The notes under the pieces are model-generated. The model worked only from the letters and a program-made list of their open reading frames with translations, was not told where the DNA came from and ran no database searches. DNA of 39,446 bases. It comes from Candidatus Treponema equi (GTDB lineage: Bacteria; Spirochaetota; Spirochaetia; Treponematales; Treponemataceae). Position 1 is the first letter of the stretch. The number at the start of each line of letters is the position of its first letter. Below, one piece after another: positions 16,684 to 24,731 of the stretch. The translations under genes were made by a program, and so were the position numbers. Location of the stretch: the NCBI GenBank assembly GCA_018064785.1, contig JAGHUO010000032.1, positions 1 through 39,446 of the forward strand, in the 5' to 3' direction.

Positions 16684-17661
16684 CTAGTTGAACTGATCCA
16701 GTGTGCTGTCGATCCATTGGCGGCTGAGCTCTGGATATGTTTCTTCAAGTGCAAGAAATCTTGTGAGGGCAGAAGGGAAGTTTCCTGTATAGTAGTATGC
16801 CTCTCCAAGATAGAAGGCTGCTCTGTCCGAAACTTCCTTTGTTCTGTTCTGGGCAAGGAATTTCCGGAGTGTTGAAATGGATTCCGTATACTGCTTTCTG
16901 ATGAAATATGTCTTAAGGATCTCAAAGAGAAGGTATTCGTCTCCGCCTGCTGGGCTTACAAGGTCTTCCTCAAAAATGTGAACAGGAAGAGGTTCCCTTT
17001 TGTAGGTCTTGTTTGAAGTTCCGGCAAGGTTTTTTGCCATTCTTTTTGATTCAGGGGAGATTGTTGGTTCCCTGACTGGTTTTTCATCAAGAACATCGAT
17101 GTATGGAAGTGGAGTTTCCCTGAGTTCTCCGTTTTCGTATGTCTTTTTCTGTGGTGCTGCCTTCTGGATCTTTGCCTTCTGCTGTCTTCTCTTTACAGGC
17201 TGAACCCTTGCACCTTTGACGGTGGCATTTACACCTGGGAGCACTGTCTTTAGCACTGTGTCGCTGTCATTCATTACTTCTTTGCCGTCGGTTTCTTCGT
17301 CATAGTAGTATGCCGATTCCGCCTCTGGTTTTGATGAAAGGACCGAGATGACCACATAGAAATATTCCTGGGAAGTCCTAAGCATGTCCGTATATGATGT
17401 TTCTCCGGCTCTCAATGTCGCCGCAGGTTCAATGTCCTCAACCTGATTGTATGATGTGAAAGGTTTTGTTCCTCTGTAGAGAAGGAGGGCAGAGACTTCG
17501 GTGGTCTGGGCTGGACTGTTCCATGTTACGGTCACGGAATTGCCTGAGGATGGTTCCGCTTTGATCCCTGTGACTACAGCTTTTGTTGACTGTGCGAATA
17601 AAGATGAAACTGACAATAATATAGTAGAAACTAATAAAACGACACGAACCTTTGCTTTCAT
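16684..17661 (-). CDS. Secreted FN3-like plus TPR protein
   Basis: I place the start at the fourth codon of the ORF-track entry (ATG at 17661), because the upstream ATG at 17670 overlaps the -10 box. From there KAKVRVVLLVSTILLSVSSLFAQ is a clean signal peptide. Residues ~25-120 resemble a fibronectin type III module (VTGIKAEPSSGNSVTVTW, ALLLYRGTKPF). A Lys/Gln/Pro-rich linker follows, and the last ~90 residues are YbgF-like TPRs (LFEILKTYFIRKQYTESIST, AFYLGEAYYYTGNFPSAL). It is probably periplasmic with a protein-binding role; no enzymatic motif is seen. It is transcribed divergently from the Cas2-like gene. Confidence 0.75.
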   Translation of the reverse strand: MKAKVRVVLLVSTILLSVSSLFAQSTKAVVTGIKAEPSSGNSVTVTWNSPAQTTEVSALLLYRGTKPFTSYNQVEDIEPAATLRAGETSYTDMLRTSQEYFYVVISVLSSKPEAESAYYYDEETDGKEVMNDSDTVLKTVLPGVNATVKGARVQPVKRRQQKAKIQKAAPQKKTYENGELRETPLPYIDVLDEKPVREPTISPESKRMAKNLAGTSNKTYKREPLPVHIFEEDLVSPAGGDEYLLFEILKTYFIRKQYTESISTLRKFLAQNRTKEVSDRAAFYLGEAYYYTGNFPSALTRFLALEETYPELSRQWIDSTLDQFN

Positions 17662-17668
17662 AAGTATC

Positions 17669-17697
17669 ATTTTAGGTCAACTTGGTCTGTTTGACAA
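17669..17697 (-). promoter_or_regulatory. Promoter of the FN3/TPR gene, predicted leaderless
   Basis: On the minus strand TTGTCA (17697-17692), a 17-bp spacer and TAAAAT (17674-17669) are followed by seven bases and then the ATG at 17661. Its -35 occupies the same bases as the -35 of the divergent promoter. Confidence 0.6.
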
Positions 17698-17719
17698 TAG
17701 ATGTCGTTTCAATTATTCT
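17691..17719 (+). promoter_or_regulatory. Promoter of the Cas2-like gene, predicted leaderless
   Basis: TTGACA (17691-17696), a 17-bp spacer and TATTCT (17714-17719) are followed by seven bases and the ATG at 17727. AAGG lies directly against the ATG, too close to act as a normal ribosome-binding site. The -35 overlaps the divergent -35 on the other strand. Confidence 0.65.
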
Positions 17720-17726
17720 TTAAGGT

Positions 17727-18011
17727 ATGTTTGTATCTGTAATGATTGAACCGGGAAGCCTTGATAGCGGTAAATCCTTGGTTGATATTCTCACACGCTA
17801 TGGCTTCACGAAGATTCAGAGATCCTGCTGGGAAAGCATGAAGGTCCGTGAAGATGAGCTTTCAAACCTTAAGAAAGATCTGGACCGTGTTACAGACTAT
17901 TATGACAAGATCAGACTCTATCAGTTTCCGGTCAACGGACTTTTTGTCATCACTGAGATGAAACAGAAAAAATGGCGCAAGTGCCAGTTCAGCGGAACTC
18001 CAAAACAGTGA
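17727..18011 (+). CDS. Solitary Cas2-like small protein, 94 aa
   Basis: The strand-helix-strand pattern is that of Cas2/VapD-type ferredoxin folds: MFVSVMIEPG as first strand, a helix ending in LVDILTRYGFTKIQRSCWES, a second helix (ELSNLKKDLDRVTDYYDKI) and RLYQFPVNG as a later strand. The segment GFTKIQRSCWES matches the Cas2 feature R/K-x-Q-x-S-V-F-E, and DKIRLYQF matches its D-x-I-R-I-Y strand. The Asp that normally ends strand 1 in Cas2 is absent, so nuclease activity is doubtful. There is no cas1, other cas gene or CRISPR array in the window. It sits 53 bp upstream of prfB and may share its transcript. The function is unknown. Confidence 0.6.
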   Translation: MFVSVMIEPGSLDSGKSLVDILTRYGFTKIQRSCWESMKVREDELSNLKKDLDRVTDYYDKIRLYQFPVNGLFVITEMKQKKWRKCQFSGTPKQ

Positions 18012-18064
18012 CGGTGATATTCAGGGCGTAGAGTTAAAAAAATCATTTTGAGGAAATATTTATT

Positions 18065-19204
18065 ATGGTAGAAGATTTTCAGGAACCCATCGCACAGCTT
18101 AAGGAAGGGATTCTTTCCGTATGGGGTCGTCTTGACGTTGATGATATAAATAAGAAAATTGCCGACAAGGAAGCTCTTTCCAATGCTCCAGGATTCTGGG
18201 ATGACAATGCGAAAGCCACAAAGGTGATGAATGACATCAAGCTTCTTAAGGGAAGAATCGAGCCATGGCAGAAGCTTGTGGCCGATATCGATGACATTGA
18301 GACCATGTACCAGATGGCATTGGAAGAAAATGACCAGGCTCTGGAGGCGGAACTCAAGGACATGTATGAGGCTGCCAACAAGGATTATGAGCACTACAGT
18401 ATCCTTAACCTTCTTAGCGATGAAGTAGACAAGAACGACTGCTTCCTTTCTGTCCATGCTGGTGCAGGTGGTACTGAAGCCTGTGACTGGACTTTCATGC
18501 TCAGCCGTATGTACCAGAGATGGGCTGAACGCCATGGATATAAAATTGAGATTGTTTCCCAGGAAGAAGCTGAAGGTGGCCTTAAGTCAATCAACATGAG
18601 GATTTCCGGCGACTATGTCTATGGATATACAAAGGGAGAGGCTGGAGTACATCGTCTTGTCCGCATTTCTCCATTTGATGCCAACGCAAGACGTCATACA
18701 TCATTTGCTTCTGTATACGTTTTCCCTGTTCTTGATGAAAACATCGAGGTCAACATTGATCCTAAGGACCTTCGTGTTGATACATATCGTTCAGGCGGAA
18801 AGGGTGGTCAGCATGTAAACAAGACCGAGTCTGCCGTTCGTTTTACCCATATTCCTACTGGAATCGTTGTTGCCTGTGACAGTGAAAGATCACAGCTCAT
18901 GAACCGTGCTACTGCAATGAGCATCCTTCGTTCAAGACTTTATGAGTATTACAAGGAACAGAAGGAAAAGGAAAATTCCAAGTTTGCTGGAGAAAAGAAG
19001 GACATCTCTTTTGGAAGCCAGATCCGCTCATATGTTTTCCAGCCTTACACAATGGTGAATGACCACCGCACAAAGCTTAAGATTGGAAACATCCATGATG
19101 TCATGGACGGAAACATCGATCCGTTCCTTGATGAATTCCTTTCTGCTAAATGGAAGGGACTTTCTGTTACACCAGATGATGACGATATGGATGATGTTGA
19201 ATAA
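18065..19204 (+). CDS. prfB: Peptide chain release factor 2 (RF2)
   Basis: Terminates translation at UGA and UAA. Key parts are visible: the N-terminal helical domain, HAGAGGTEACDW, the stop-codon-reading SPF motif in VRISPFDANARRHTSF (RF1 would have PxT), and the catalytic GGQ in SGGKGGQHVNKTES (~residue 247). The C-terminus (SQIRSYVFQPYTMVND) is also typical. The frame is open from the ATG, so there is no programmed +1 frameshift as in Escherichia coli prfB. GAGGAAA lies about 10 nt before the ATG. The 3' end overlaps the next gene. Confidence 0.96.
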   Translation: MVEDFQEPIAQLKEGILSVWGRLDVDDINKKIADKEALSNAPGFWDDNAKATKVMNDIKLLKGRIEPWQKLVADIDDIETMYQMALEENDQALEAELKDMYEAANKDYEHYSILNLLSDEVDKNDCFLSVHAGAGGTEACDWTFMLSRMYQRWAERHGYKIEIVSQEEAEGGLKSINMRISGDYVYGYTKGEAGVHRLVRISPFDANARRHTSFASVYVFPVLDENIEVNIDPKDLRVDTYRSGGKGGQHVNKTESAVRFTHIPTGIVVACDSERSQLMNRATAMSILRSRLYEYYKEQKEKENSKFAGEKKDISFGSQIRSYVFQPYTMVNDHRTKLKIGNIHDVMDGNIDPFLDEFLSAKWKGLSVTPDDDDMDDVE

Positions 19205-20951
19205 AAGGAGCATCCTGTTATTCTTTTCTGCATTTCTATTTATCTCTTTTGTCTTTCCAGGTGACTGGGTTCTTGCCGCAAAGAAATTTGATTTTGTCCA
19301 GAATAAGAAGAGGGACCTTTATGAGCAGGAATTTTCTTCCCTGGTGCCTCAGATGGTCCTGGAACAGATTTCAGAAGGTCTTATAAGAAGCACTTCCGAA
19401 AAAGAAATGATGGACAGAACACTTGATACCTATCTTGTGGAACGCCAGTCTCTTTTCCTTAATCTTGCAAAGGAAAACAAGGTCAGGGATGGTCTTGTTC
19501 TTTCAAATCCTACTGAAAAGAAATTCAAGAAGGCTCTTGCTGCCCAACAGAAAAAAATCCAGGAAGTCGAAGAGAAAATCGATGAGAACCTGGAGAAAAC
19601 CAGGCAGATTCGTGAAGAATACCAGAATTCCCTGGTGAATGAAGAAAAAAAGAACAAGACGGAATCTGACTTCAATATTTTTTTCAATCCTTTGACAAAC
19701 CTTTTTGTAAAGAAAACCGAAAAACTTCTGCCTGATGCTGAGGACGAAAAAGTCACACTTTACAAGAAAGATTCTTCTGCACTTTATGTTCCAAGCGAGA
19801 ACTATAAAAACAATGGGCCGGACAGCCGTGCGTTTGAAAAGGAAATGGTGTCTGCCAAGATCAATGGTTTCTTGGACGGAACGTTGACTTTATACGGAGA
19901 TTATTTTTCCGTCACTTGCACACTTTGGCTTTACCCTGGAAGACAGGTTCTTGGAAGCATAACTGAAGTCGGAAAAATCCGTGATTGCGGTACCGTTGCT
20001 TCAAACATAGCATCTTATATGGCTCCGCTTCTTGCAAACCATATGCCTGTGGATATTATCTTTGAGGTTACTCCGGAAGAAATAGTCGATAAATCCAGTG
20101 TCACAGTTGATGGAATATATTACGAAAAGATTCCTGAAAAACTTGTTCTTGATTCAGGCAAACATTCCATAAAGGTTGAATGCAAGGACTACTATTCGCG
20201 AATGATCACCTATGAATTCACTGGCGCGGACAAGTTTGTGATCCAAGCTGATATGATCAAGCAGGAAAATTCTGAGCTGTCTGTCGCAATCCTGAAACCT
20301 ATAAAAGGTACAGTCTATGCGGATGGAAAATTTTCCGGCGATATCCTTGATGGCAATATCTATGGTAATTTTTCCGCAGACGGAAGTCCTGTAATTGGTC
20401 AGTTCATAGCCATGGATAAAGACAAGAAAGGAAACAAGCAGAGTTTCTTCTATTACGTTCCTGAGCATCTACAGCAGAATGGAACCGTTCTTGCAGTCAA
20501 TGGTACTGCGAGAGATCATGAGTCCTATGTTGATAAAAGAAGAATCTGGACTTACAGGGCCTATACACTTCTTGTTCTGTCCATGCCTTTTACCTTATAC
20601 AGCACAGGAAAATATAATTCGGCTGTAAGGGCATACAACTCAAAATCTTTTAATGATCTGGATGAAGTCTACAGGTTGCAGGACAGAAAAAACATATGCC
20701 TTGGAATTACGGCGGCATGCACGGGACTTTTTGTCATTGAACTGGTGCGCTATCTGATCGCTGCCAATTCCGTATTGCCAGCCAGTGTTCACAAGGCTTC
20801 TTCCAGTGAGATACATAAGGCAGAAGAAAAGCAAAAGAAAATGTATCCTGTTGTTGAAACAGTCCTTGAGCAGGAAAATGATGCTGCGGATGAACAACCG
20901 GATGGTGATGTTGAAATTACAGAAGAAAAGGAAACAAGTGGAGAAGAATAA
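19191..20951 (+). CDS. Signal-peptide-bearing membrane protein with PEGA-like domain, 586 aa
   Basis: The ORF-track start at 19059 is too far upstream, inside prfB. The likely start is ATG 19191 or ATG 19194, followed by LNKRSILLFFSAFLFISFVF and a signal-like end near VLAAKK. This overlaps prfB by 11-14 nt. Residues ~45-145 are charged helix (coiled coil). Residues ~285-355 resemble a PEGA domain (SVTVDGIYYEKIPEKLVLDSGKHSIKV), a small beta module often found in surface or envelope proteins. Two hydrophobic segments follow (~450-470, YTLLVLSMPFTLY; ~500-525, ICLGITAACTGLFVIEL), and the tail is acidic. The function is unknown. Its stop overlaps the ftsY start by 1 nt (TAATG). Confidence 0.75.
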   Translation: MMLNKRSILLFFSAFLFISFVFPGDWVLAAKKFDFVQNKKRDLYEQEFSSLVPQMVLEQISEGLIRSTSEKEMMDRTLDTYLVERQSLFLNLAKENKVRDGLVLSNPTEKKFKKALAAQQKKIQEVEEKIDENLEKTRQIREEYQNSLVNEEKKNKTESDFNIFFNPLTNLFVKKTEKLLPDAEDEKVTLYKKDSSALYVPSENYKNNGPDSRAFEKEMVSAKINGFLDGTLTLYGDYFSVTCTLWLYPGRQVLGSITEVGKIRDCGTVASNIASYMAPLLANHMPVDIIFEVTPEEIVDKSSVTVDGIYYEKIPEKLVLDSGKHSIKVECKDYYSRMITYEFTGADKFVIQADMIKQENSELSVAILKPIKGTVYADGKFSGDILDGNIYGNFSADGSPVIGQFIAMDKDKKGNKQSFFYYVPEHLQQNGTVLAVNGTARDHESYVDKRRIWTYRAYTLLVLSMPFTLYSTGKYNSAVRAYNSKSFNDLDEVYRLQDRKNICLGITAACTGLFVIELVRYLIAANSVLPASVHKASSSEIHKAEEKQKKMYPVVETVLEQENDAADEQPDGDVEITEEKETSGEE

Positions 20952-21826
20952 TGGCTAAGATTTCATTTGCGGAAAAATTAAGAAGCCTCTTTGGCTCAAA
21001 AAAAGATAATGTTGAAGAATTCTTCGAGGATCTTACTGATGCCCTTATAGAAGGTGATGTAGGTGCAAAGAATGCCGTTGAGATCGTTGATGAGCTTGAG
21101 GCTAAATGCAAGGAAGATAAAATTACCGATGAGGATGAGATTCTTAAAAATCTTAAGGAAATCCTTGTTGGAAATATAAAGGAAATTTCGCTTGAGCCGG
21201 AATCAGGAAAGACAAATGTCTGGATGGTTCTTGGTGTCAATGGTGTTGGAAAAACAACTTCTGTCGCAAAAGTCGCAAAAATGTATTCTGACAAAGGTTG
21301 CAATGTCATAATGGCTGCCTCTGATACATTCCGTGCTGCTGCAGTTGATCAGATTTCCATGCATGGAGAAAGACTTGGTATCCGTGTGGTCAAACACCAG
21401 ATGGGAAGTGATCCTTCTTCCGTTGTTTTTGATGCCGCTGATGCATGCCGTGCCAATGGTGGCGGGCTTGTTCTTGCTGATACTGCAGGACGTCTCCACA
21501 ACAAAGAAAACCTTGTAAATGAATTAAAGAAGATCGACAGGATCTGCAGTTCCAAGGCAGATGAGGGATGCTACAAGAAAATTCTTGTCATTGATGCGAC
21601 TACAGGACAGAATGCCGTAAGACAGGTTGAAGTATTCAATGAGGCGGTAGGTGTCGATGCCATCATTCTTACAAAATATGATTCAACGGCGAAAGGTGGT
21701 TGTGTTGTTTCCATAGGCCGTGATTTTGGCATTCCGGCTCTTTTTGTCTGCACAGGCGAAAAATATGAGAACATCGAGGCCTTTGAAAAAGAAAAGTACG
21801 TAAAGGAATTCCTTGGTCAACAGTAA
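20951..21826 (+). CDS. ftsY: Signal recognition particle receptor FtsY (NG domain only)
   Basis: GTPase receptor that docks the SRP-ribosome complex at the inner membrane. At 291 aa it is just the NG domain without the acidic A domain of E. coli FtsY. Motifs: G1 GVNGVGKTTS (95-104), DTFRAAAVDQ, G3 LADTAGRLHN, G4 TKYDSTAKGG and the closing motif GEKYENIEAF. G4 is usually TKLDGTAKGG, so two positions vary. The stretch KISFAEKLRSLFG at the N-terminus can act as the amphipathic membrane-targeting helix. It overlaps the upstream gene by 1 nt and abuts the next gene with no spacer. Confidence 0.95.
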   Translation: MAKISFAEKLRSLFGSKKDNVEEFFEDLTDALIEGDVGAKNAVEIVDELEAKCKEDKITDEDEILKNLKEILVGNIKEISLEPESGKTNVWMVLGVNGVGKTTSVAKVAKMYSDKGCNVIMAASDTFRAAAVDQISMHGERLGIRVVKHQMGSDPSSVVFDAADACRANGGGLVLADTAGRLHNKENLVNELKKIDRICSSKADEGCYKKILVIDATTGQNAVRQVEVFNEAVGVDAIILTKYDSTAKGGCVVSIGRDFGIPALFVCTGEKYENIEAFEKEKYVKEFLGQQ

Positions 21827-22828
21827 ATGGATATAGTTTCTGCGGCATTAAGCCTTTACCTTTTATTTCCAATCCTCACAGACAGACAGCAAAGATATTC
21901 AGAGCTCATAAAAAAGAATCTTACATCGAGTCCTGCTGAAGTTGAAAAGCGGCTGGAACTTTTAAAATTTCTTGGTTTTGATGAATCCGGTTTTGAACTT
22001 GATATTCCGGAAGAAGACGAAGAAGGCATGGATTTCTTTGAGATTGCGGAAGGGGCTAATGAAGAAGGTGATGCTGAAACCACGCAGGAAGAGCCTAAAG
22101 AAAATATTGCAGAAATCTACCTTAGAAATACAAACAGCCATCTGAAACTTTTTGAGCATGGAGAGGAAAAACTCTCTGTAGGTGACAAGGAAGGTAAAAG
22201 ATCTTCGGTTGTCTCCGTGAACCAGGATGTGGTCACCAGGACAAAGTATGATTCCGAATACAGAATGATAGAACAGATCACCTGGAAAAACAAAAGCTCA
22301 CTTTCGGAATCCATGATGCTTACAAGACGGAACTGGTTTTACAGGGATGATTCCACCTATATGACAGAAGAAGATTTTGAGAACAATATCTTCACTGACA
22401 CGGTATTCAATATGAAGGACCTGCCAGTAAAGGTCATGGAGCATAAGGTCGAGGATGTAAAGACTGATGGCGATGAAAAGGTTCAGAAAAAGAACCTGGC
22501 AAGAATTCTTCTATATGAGTATGATGACGAAAACCGTGTCATTGTAGATAGGGAAGAAGTCTACGAACAGAAGAAGAACGAATCCACCGGCAGAGTAAAG
22601 GATGTTGTAATTTTCTCCCAGGAAAAGAAATATACATATACTGAAAATTCAGAGACTCCTGATCTTAAATATTATGAAGATGGCTTCCTTAGAATCGAGA
22701 CTCAGCAGATAAGCGATGACGTGTACTATGAATCCTTGTATTTTCCAGGCGGAAGCGGTGTAAGAACAAAATATGAGAACGGGTTGAAAGTCGATGAGAA
22801 GATGTTCCTGTACAAGGAAGGTCAATGA
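21827..22828 (+). CDS. Unrecognised protein with YD-like repeats, upstream of Lol genes
   Basis: A 333-aa protein beginning directly after the ftsY stop and overlapping the next gene by 4 nt (ATGA). Residues 3-17 (IVSAALSLYLLFPIL) may be a signal anchor. An acidic stretch (EEDEEGMDFFEIAEG) follows, and then a beta-rich part with units such as RTKYDSEYRMIEQITW, LLYEYDDENRVIVDREEV and LKYYEDGFLRIETQ, which resemble the YD/RHS or MORN-like repeats of surface proteins. I do not recognise a family. Its tight coupling to the lipoprotein-export genes suggests an envelope role; this is inference only. Confidence 0.7.
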   Translation: MDIVSAALSLYLLFPILTDRQQRYSELIKKNLTSSPAEVEKRLELLKFLGFDESGFELDIPEEDEEGMDFFEIAEGANEEGDAETTQEEPKENIAEIYLRNTNSHLKLFEHGEEKLSVGDKEGKRSSVVSVNQDVVTRTKYDSEYRMIEQITWKNKSSLSESMMLTRRNWFYRDDSTYMTEEDFENNIFTDTVFNMKDLPVKVMEHKVEDVKTDGDEKVQKKNLARILLYEYDDENRVIVDREEVYEQKKNESTGRVKDVVIFSQEKKYTYTENSETPDLKYYEDGFLRIETQQISDDVYYESLYFPGGSGVRTKYENGLKVDEKMFLYKEGQ

Positions 22829-24054
22829 TGTCGGACTTCAAATGGATTCTCTTTGTTTCCCAAAGATTCTCAAAGGTCGACAGAAAGGGCAGGACGGCAG
22901 TGACTTCCTGGCTTGCTTCCCTTGGTGTCTGCTTTGGAGTCATGGCGCTCATTGTGATTATGGCTGTCATGAACGGATTCCAGATGTCATTCATTGATTC
23001 CATAATGGAAATCTCTTCATGCCACGTGCGTGTGTCCGGTATTACTTCTGAGAGGGAAGCTGAATTCATTTCCTTCTGCAAAGAAAGTCCGGAGATCAAA
23101 GCCTGCGTTCCTTTCTATGAAGCACATGGTCTTCTAGCCGGAAGCAGGGGACTTCAGACCGCTTCCATCATCCGCACTGTTCCTAAGAATGTGCTTTCTA
23201 TGGATGAAGGCTTCAAAAAAGAACTGAGGATAGTCTCCGGGAAATTTGATCTGACCGATCCAGATTCCATCGTCATCGGAAATACCATTGCATATAACCT
23301 AAAACTCAGAAAAGGTAGCAAAGTAAACATTGCGGCCTTGAGCGGTTCTTCCGATACGGCCTTGCTTTCTTCCAGCAGGGTTTTTACCGTCAAAGGAATT
23401 TTTTTCTGTGGCTATGCAGACATAAATGCAGGCTATTGTTTTATAAGCAACGAATCAGGTGAGGCAAATTTTGGCAGGAATGCCACCAGAACATACGGAA
23501 TAAAGCTGACCTCAAGTCACAGGGATGTGGCGTTCATTGATTCCGTCAAGAAGAACTTTCCTGAAGCAAAGATCGTAAGCTGGCGTGAATTCAACAGGAG
23601 CTTCTTTGGCGTACTCCGCATGGAAAAGAACATTCTTTTTACCCTTGTCTTTCTTATTTTTATAGTCGTTGCTGTAAACATCTATAATTCCATGAAAAGA
23701 CTCGTCTATGAGCGCAAGGAAGAAATAGCGGTGCTTTCCGCACTTGGAGCTTCTCCTGTAAGCGTCCACCACATTTTTCTGGCCCAGGGAGCTAAGACCG
23801 GTATCTGCGGTGCTTTTCCGGGCCTTCTTCTTGGTATTGTAGTAAGTAAAAACATTTCTTCTTTTTTTGATTTTCTTGGCAGGATCACAGGCAATCCAAT
23901 GTTTGGTGCCTATGCAGCCATTCCAGGACGGTTGGTTGCCGGTGAGGTCTTCATGATATTTATGTTTGGCCTGATGTCAGCACTTGTCGCTTCATGGCTT
24001 GCAGGAAGATGTGTCCTTAAGATGACTGTTTCGGAGGTTCTAAGAGATGAATAG
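22825..24054 (+). CDS. lolC: LolC/LolE-type ABC transporter permease (first)
   Basis: A 409-aa inner-membrane protein with the MacB/FtsX layout. The N-terminal helix (TSWLASLGVCFGVMALIVIMAVMNGF) carries the LolC/E signature ending in MNGF. A periplasmic domain of about 220 residues follows, then three more helices (ILFTLVFLIFIVVAVNIYNS, a second near FPGLLLGIVVSKN, and FMIFMFGLMSALVASWLAG). The cytoplasmic stretch RLVYERKEEIAVLSALGAS is the permease-ATPase coupling segment of FtsX-like permeases. With the adjacent ATPase and second permease it should form a complex that extracts lipoproteins for transfer to the outer membrane. The distinction between LolC and LolE is not certain. Confidence 0.85.
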   Translation: MMSDFKWILFVSQRFSKVDRKGRTAVTSWLASLGVCFGVMALIVIMAVMNGFQMSFIDSIMEISSCHVRVSGITSEREAEFISFCKESPEIKACVPFYEAHGLLAGSRGLQTASIIRTVPKNVLSMDEGFKKELRIVSGKFDLTDPDSIVIGNTIAYNLKLRKGSKVNIAALSGSSDTALLSSSRVFTVKGIFFCGYADINAGYCFISNESGEANFGRNATRTYGIKLTSSHRDVAFIDSVKKNFPEAKIVSWREFNRSFFGVLRMEKNILFTLVFLIFIVVAVNIYNSMKRLVYERKEEIAVLSALGASPVSVHHIFLAQGAKTGICGAFPGLLLGIVVSKNISSFFDFLGRITGNPMFGAYAAIPGRLVAGEVFMIFMFGLMSALVASWLAGRCVLKMTVSEVLRDE

Positions 24055-24730
24055 CGAAATCGTTCTTGAATTGAAAAACATAGAAAAGACATACAGGTCA
24101 AGCGGTGAGACTCTGACAATCCTTAAGGACCTTGATCTTTCCCTTGAACGCGGAAAAAAATGTGTCATTGTAGGAAAAAGCGGAAGCGGAAAATCTACCT
24201 TGCTCAACATAATGGGTGGCCTTGATGATGCGACGGCAGGTTCCGTCATAGTAAATGGCATGGACATCTGTGGCATGAATGATAAGCAAAGAAATGAATT
24301 CAGAAAAAAAGTTCTTGGGCTTGTTTTTCAGTTTCATTATCTTCTGAAGGATTTTACTGCTCTGGAAAATATTTTTCTTCCGGCCTATATGGCAGGCATT
24401 TCAAAAAAAGACGCCATGGAAAAAGCACGTGCTCTTCTTGAAGAAGTGGGGCTTTCGGACAGGGCTGACCATCTGCCGTCGCAGCTGTCTGGAGGAGAAC
24501 GCCAAAGGGTTGCTGTTGCCCGTTGCCTTGTGAACGAACCTGAAATAATTCTTGCTGATGAGCCTACAGGAAATCTTGATCCTGAGAATGCCTTGCTTAT
24601 CGGCGACATGCTTTTTTCACTTTCTGAAAAACACGGAAAGACCCTTGTCCTTGTGACCCACGACATGAACCTTGCATCAAAAGGTGATGTAAGATATTCA
24701 ATCGAAAACGGAAAACTGCTGCAGGTCTAA
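24047..24730 (+). CDS. lolD: LolD-type ABC transporter ATPase
   Basis: A 227-aa ATP-binding subunit. Walker A is GKSGSGKST (43-51), the Q-loop lies in LGLVFQFHYLLKDFTALEN, the ABC signature is LSGGERQRVAVARCL, Walker B is IILADEPTGNLD, and the switch His is in LVLVTHDMNLA. The sequence type (FQFHYLLKDFTALENIFLPA) is that of the LolD/MacB/FtsE group. It overlaps the upstream permease by 8 nt and is 1 nt from the next permease, so the three genes are one transcriptional and translational unit. Confidence 0.93.
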   Translation: MNSEIVLELKNIEKTYRSSGETLTILKDLDLSLERGKKCVIVGKSGSGKSTLLNIMGGLDDATAGSVIVNGMDICGMNDKQRNEFRKKVLGLVFQFHYLLKDFTALENIFLPAYMAGISKKDAMEKARALLEEVGLSDRADHLPSQLSGGERQRVAVARCLVNEPEIILADEPTGNLDPENALLIGDMLFSLSEKHGKTLVLVTHDMNLASKGDVRYSIENGKLLQV

Positions 24731-24731
24731 G

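Noticed and set aside
17727-18011. Active CRISPR adaptation protein Cas2
   Set aside because: No cas1, array or other cas gene is present here and the metal-binding Asp of strand 1 is missing, so only 'Cas2-like' is supported.
18065-18170. Possible programmed +1 frameshift in prfB
   Set aside because: The RF2 frame is open from the ATG to the stop with all domains in one frame; no internal UGA with a slippery CUU is present at the usual site.
19059-19190. Upstream ATG for the PEGA-like protein
   Set aside because: It would overlap prfB by ~145 nt and put non-hydrophobic shadow sequence before the signal peptide; ATG 19191/19194 fits better.
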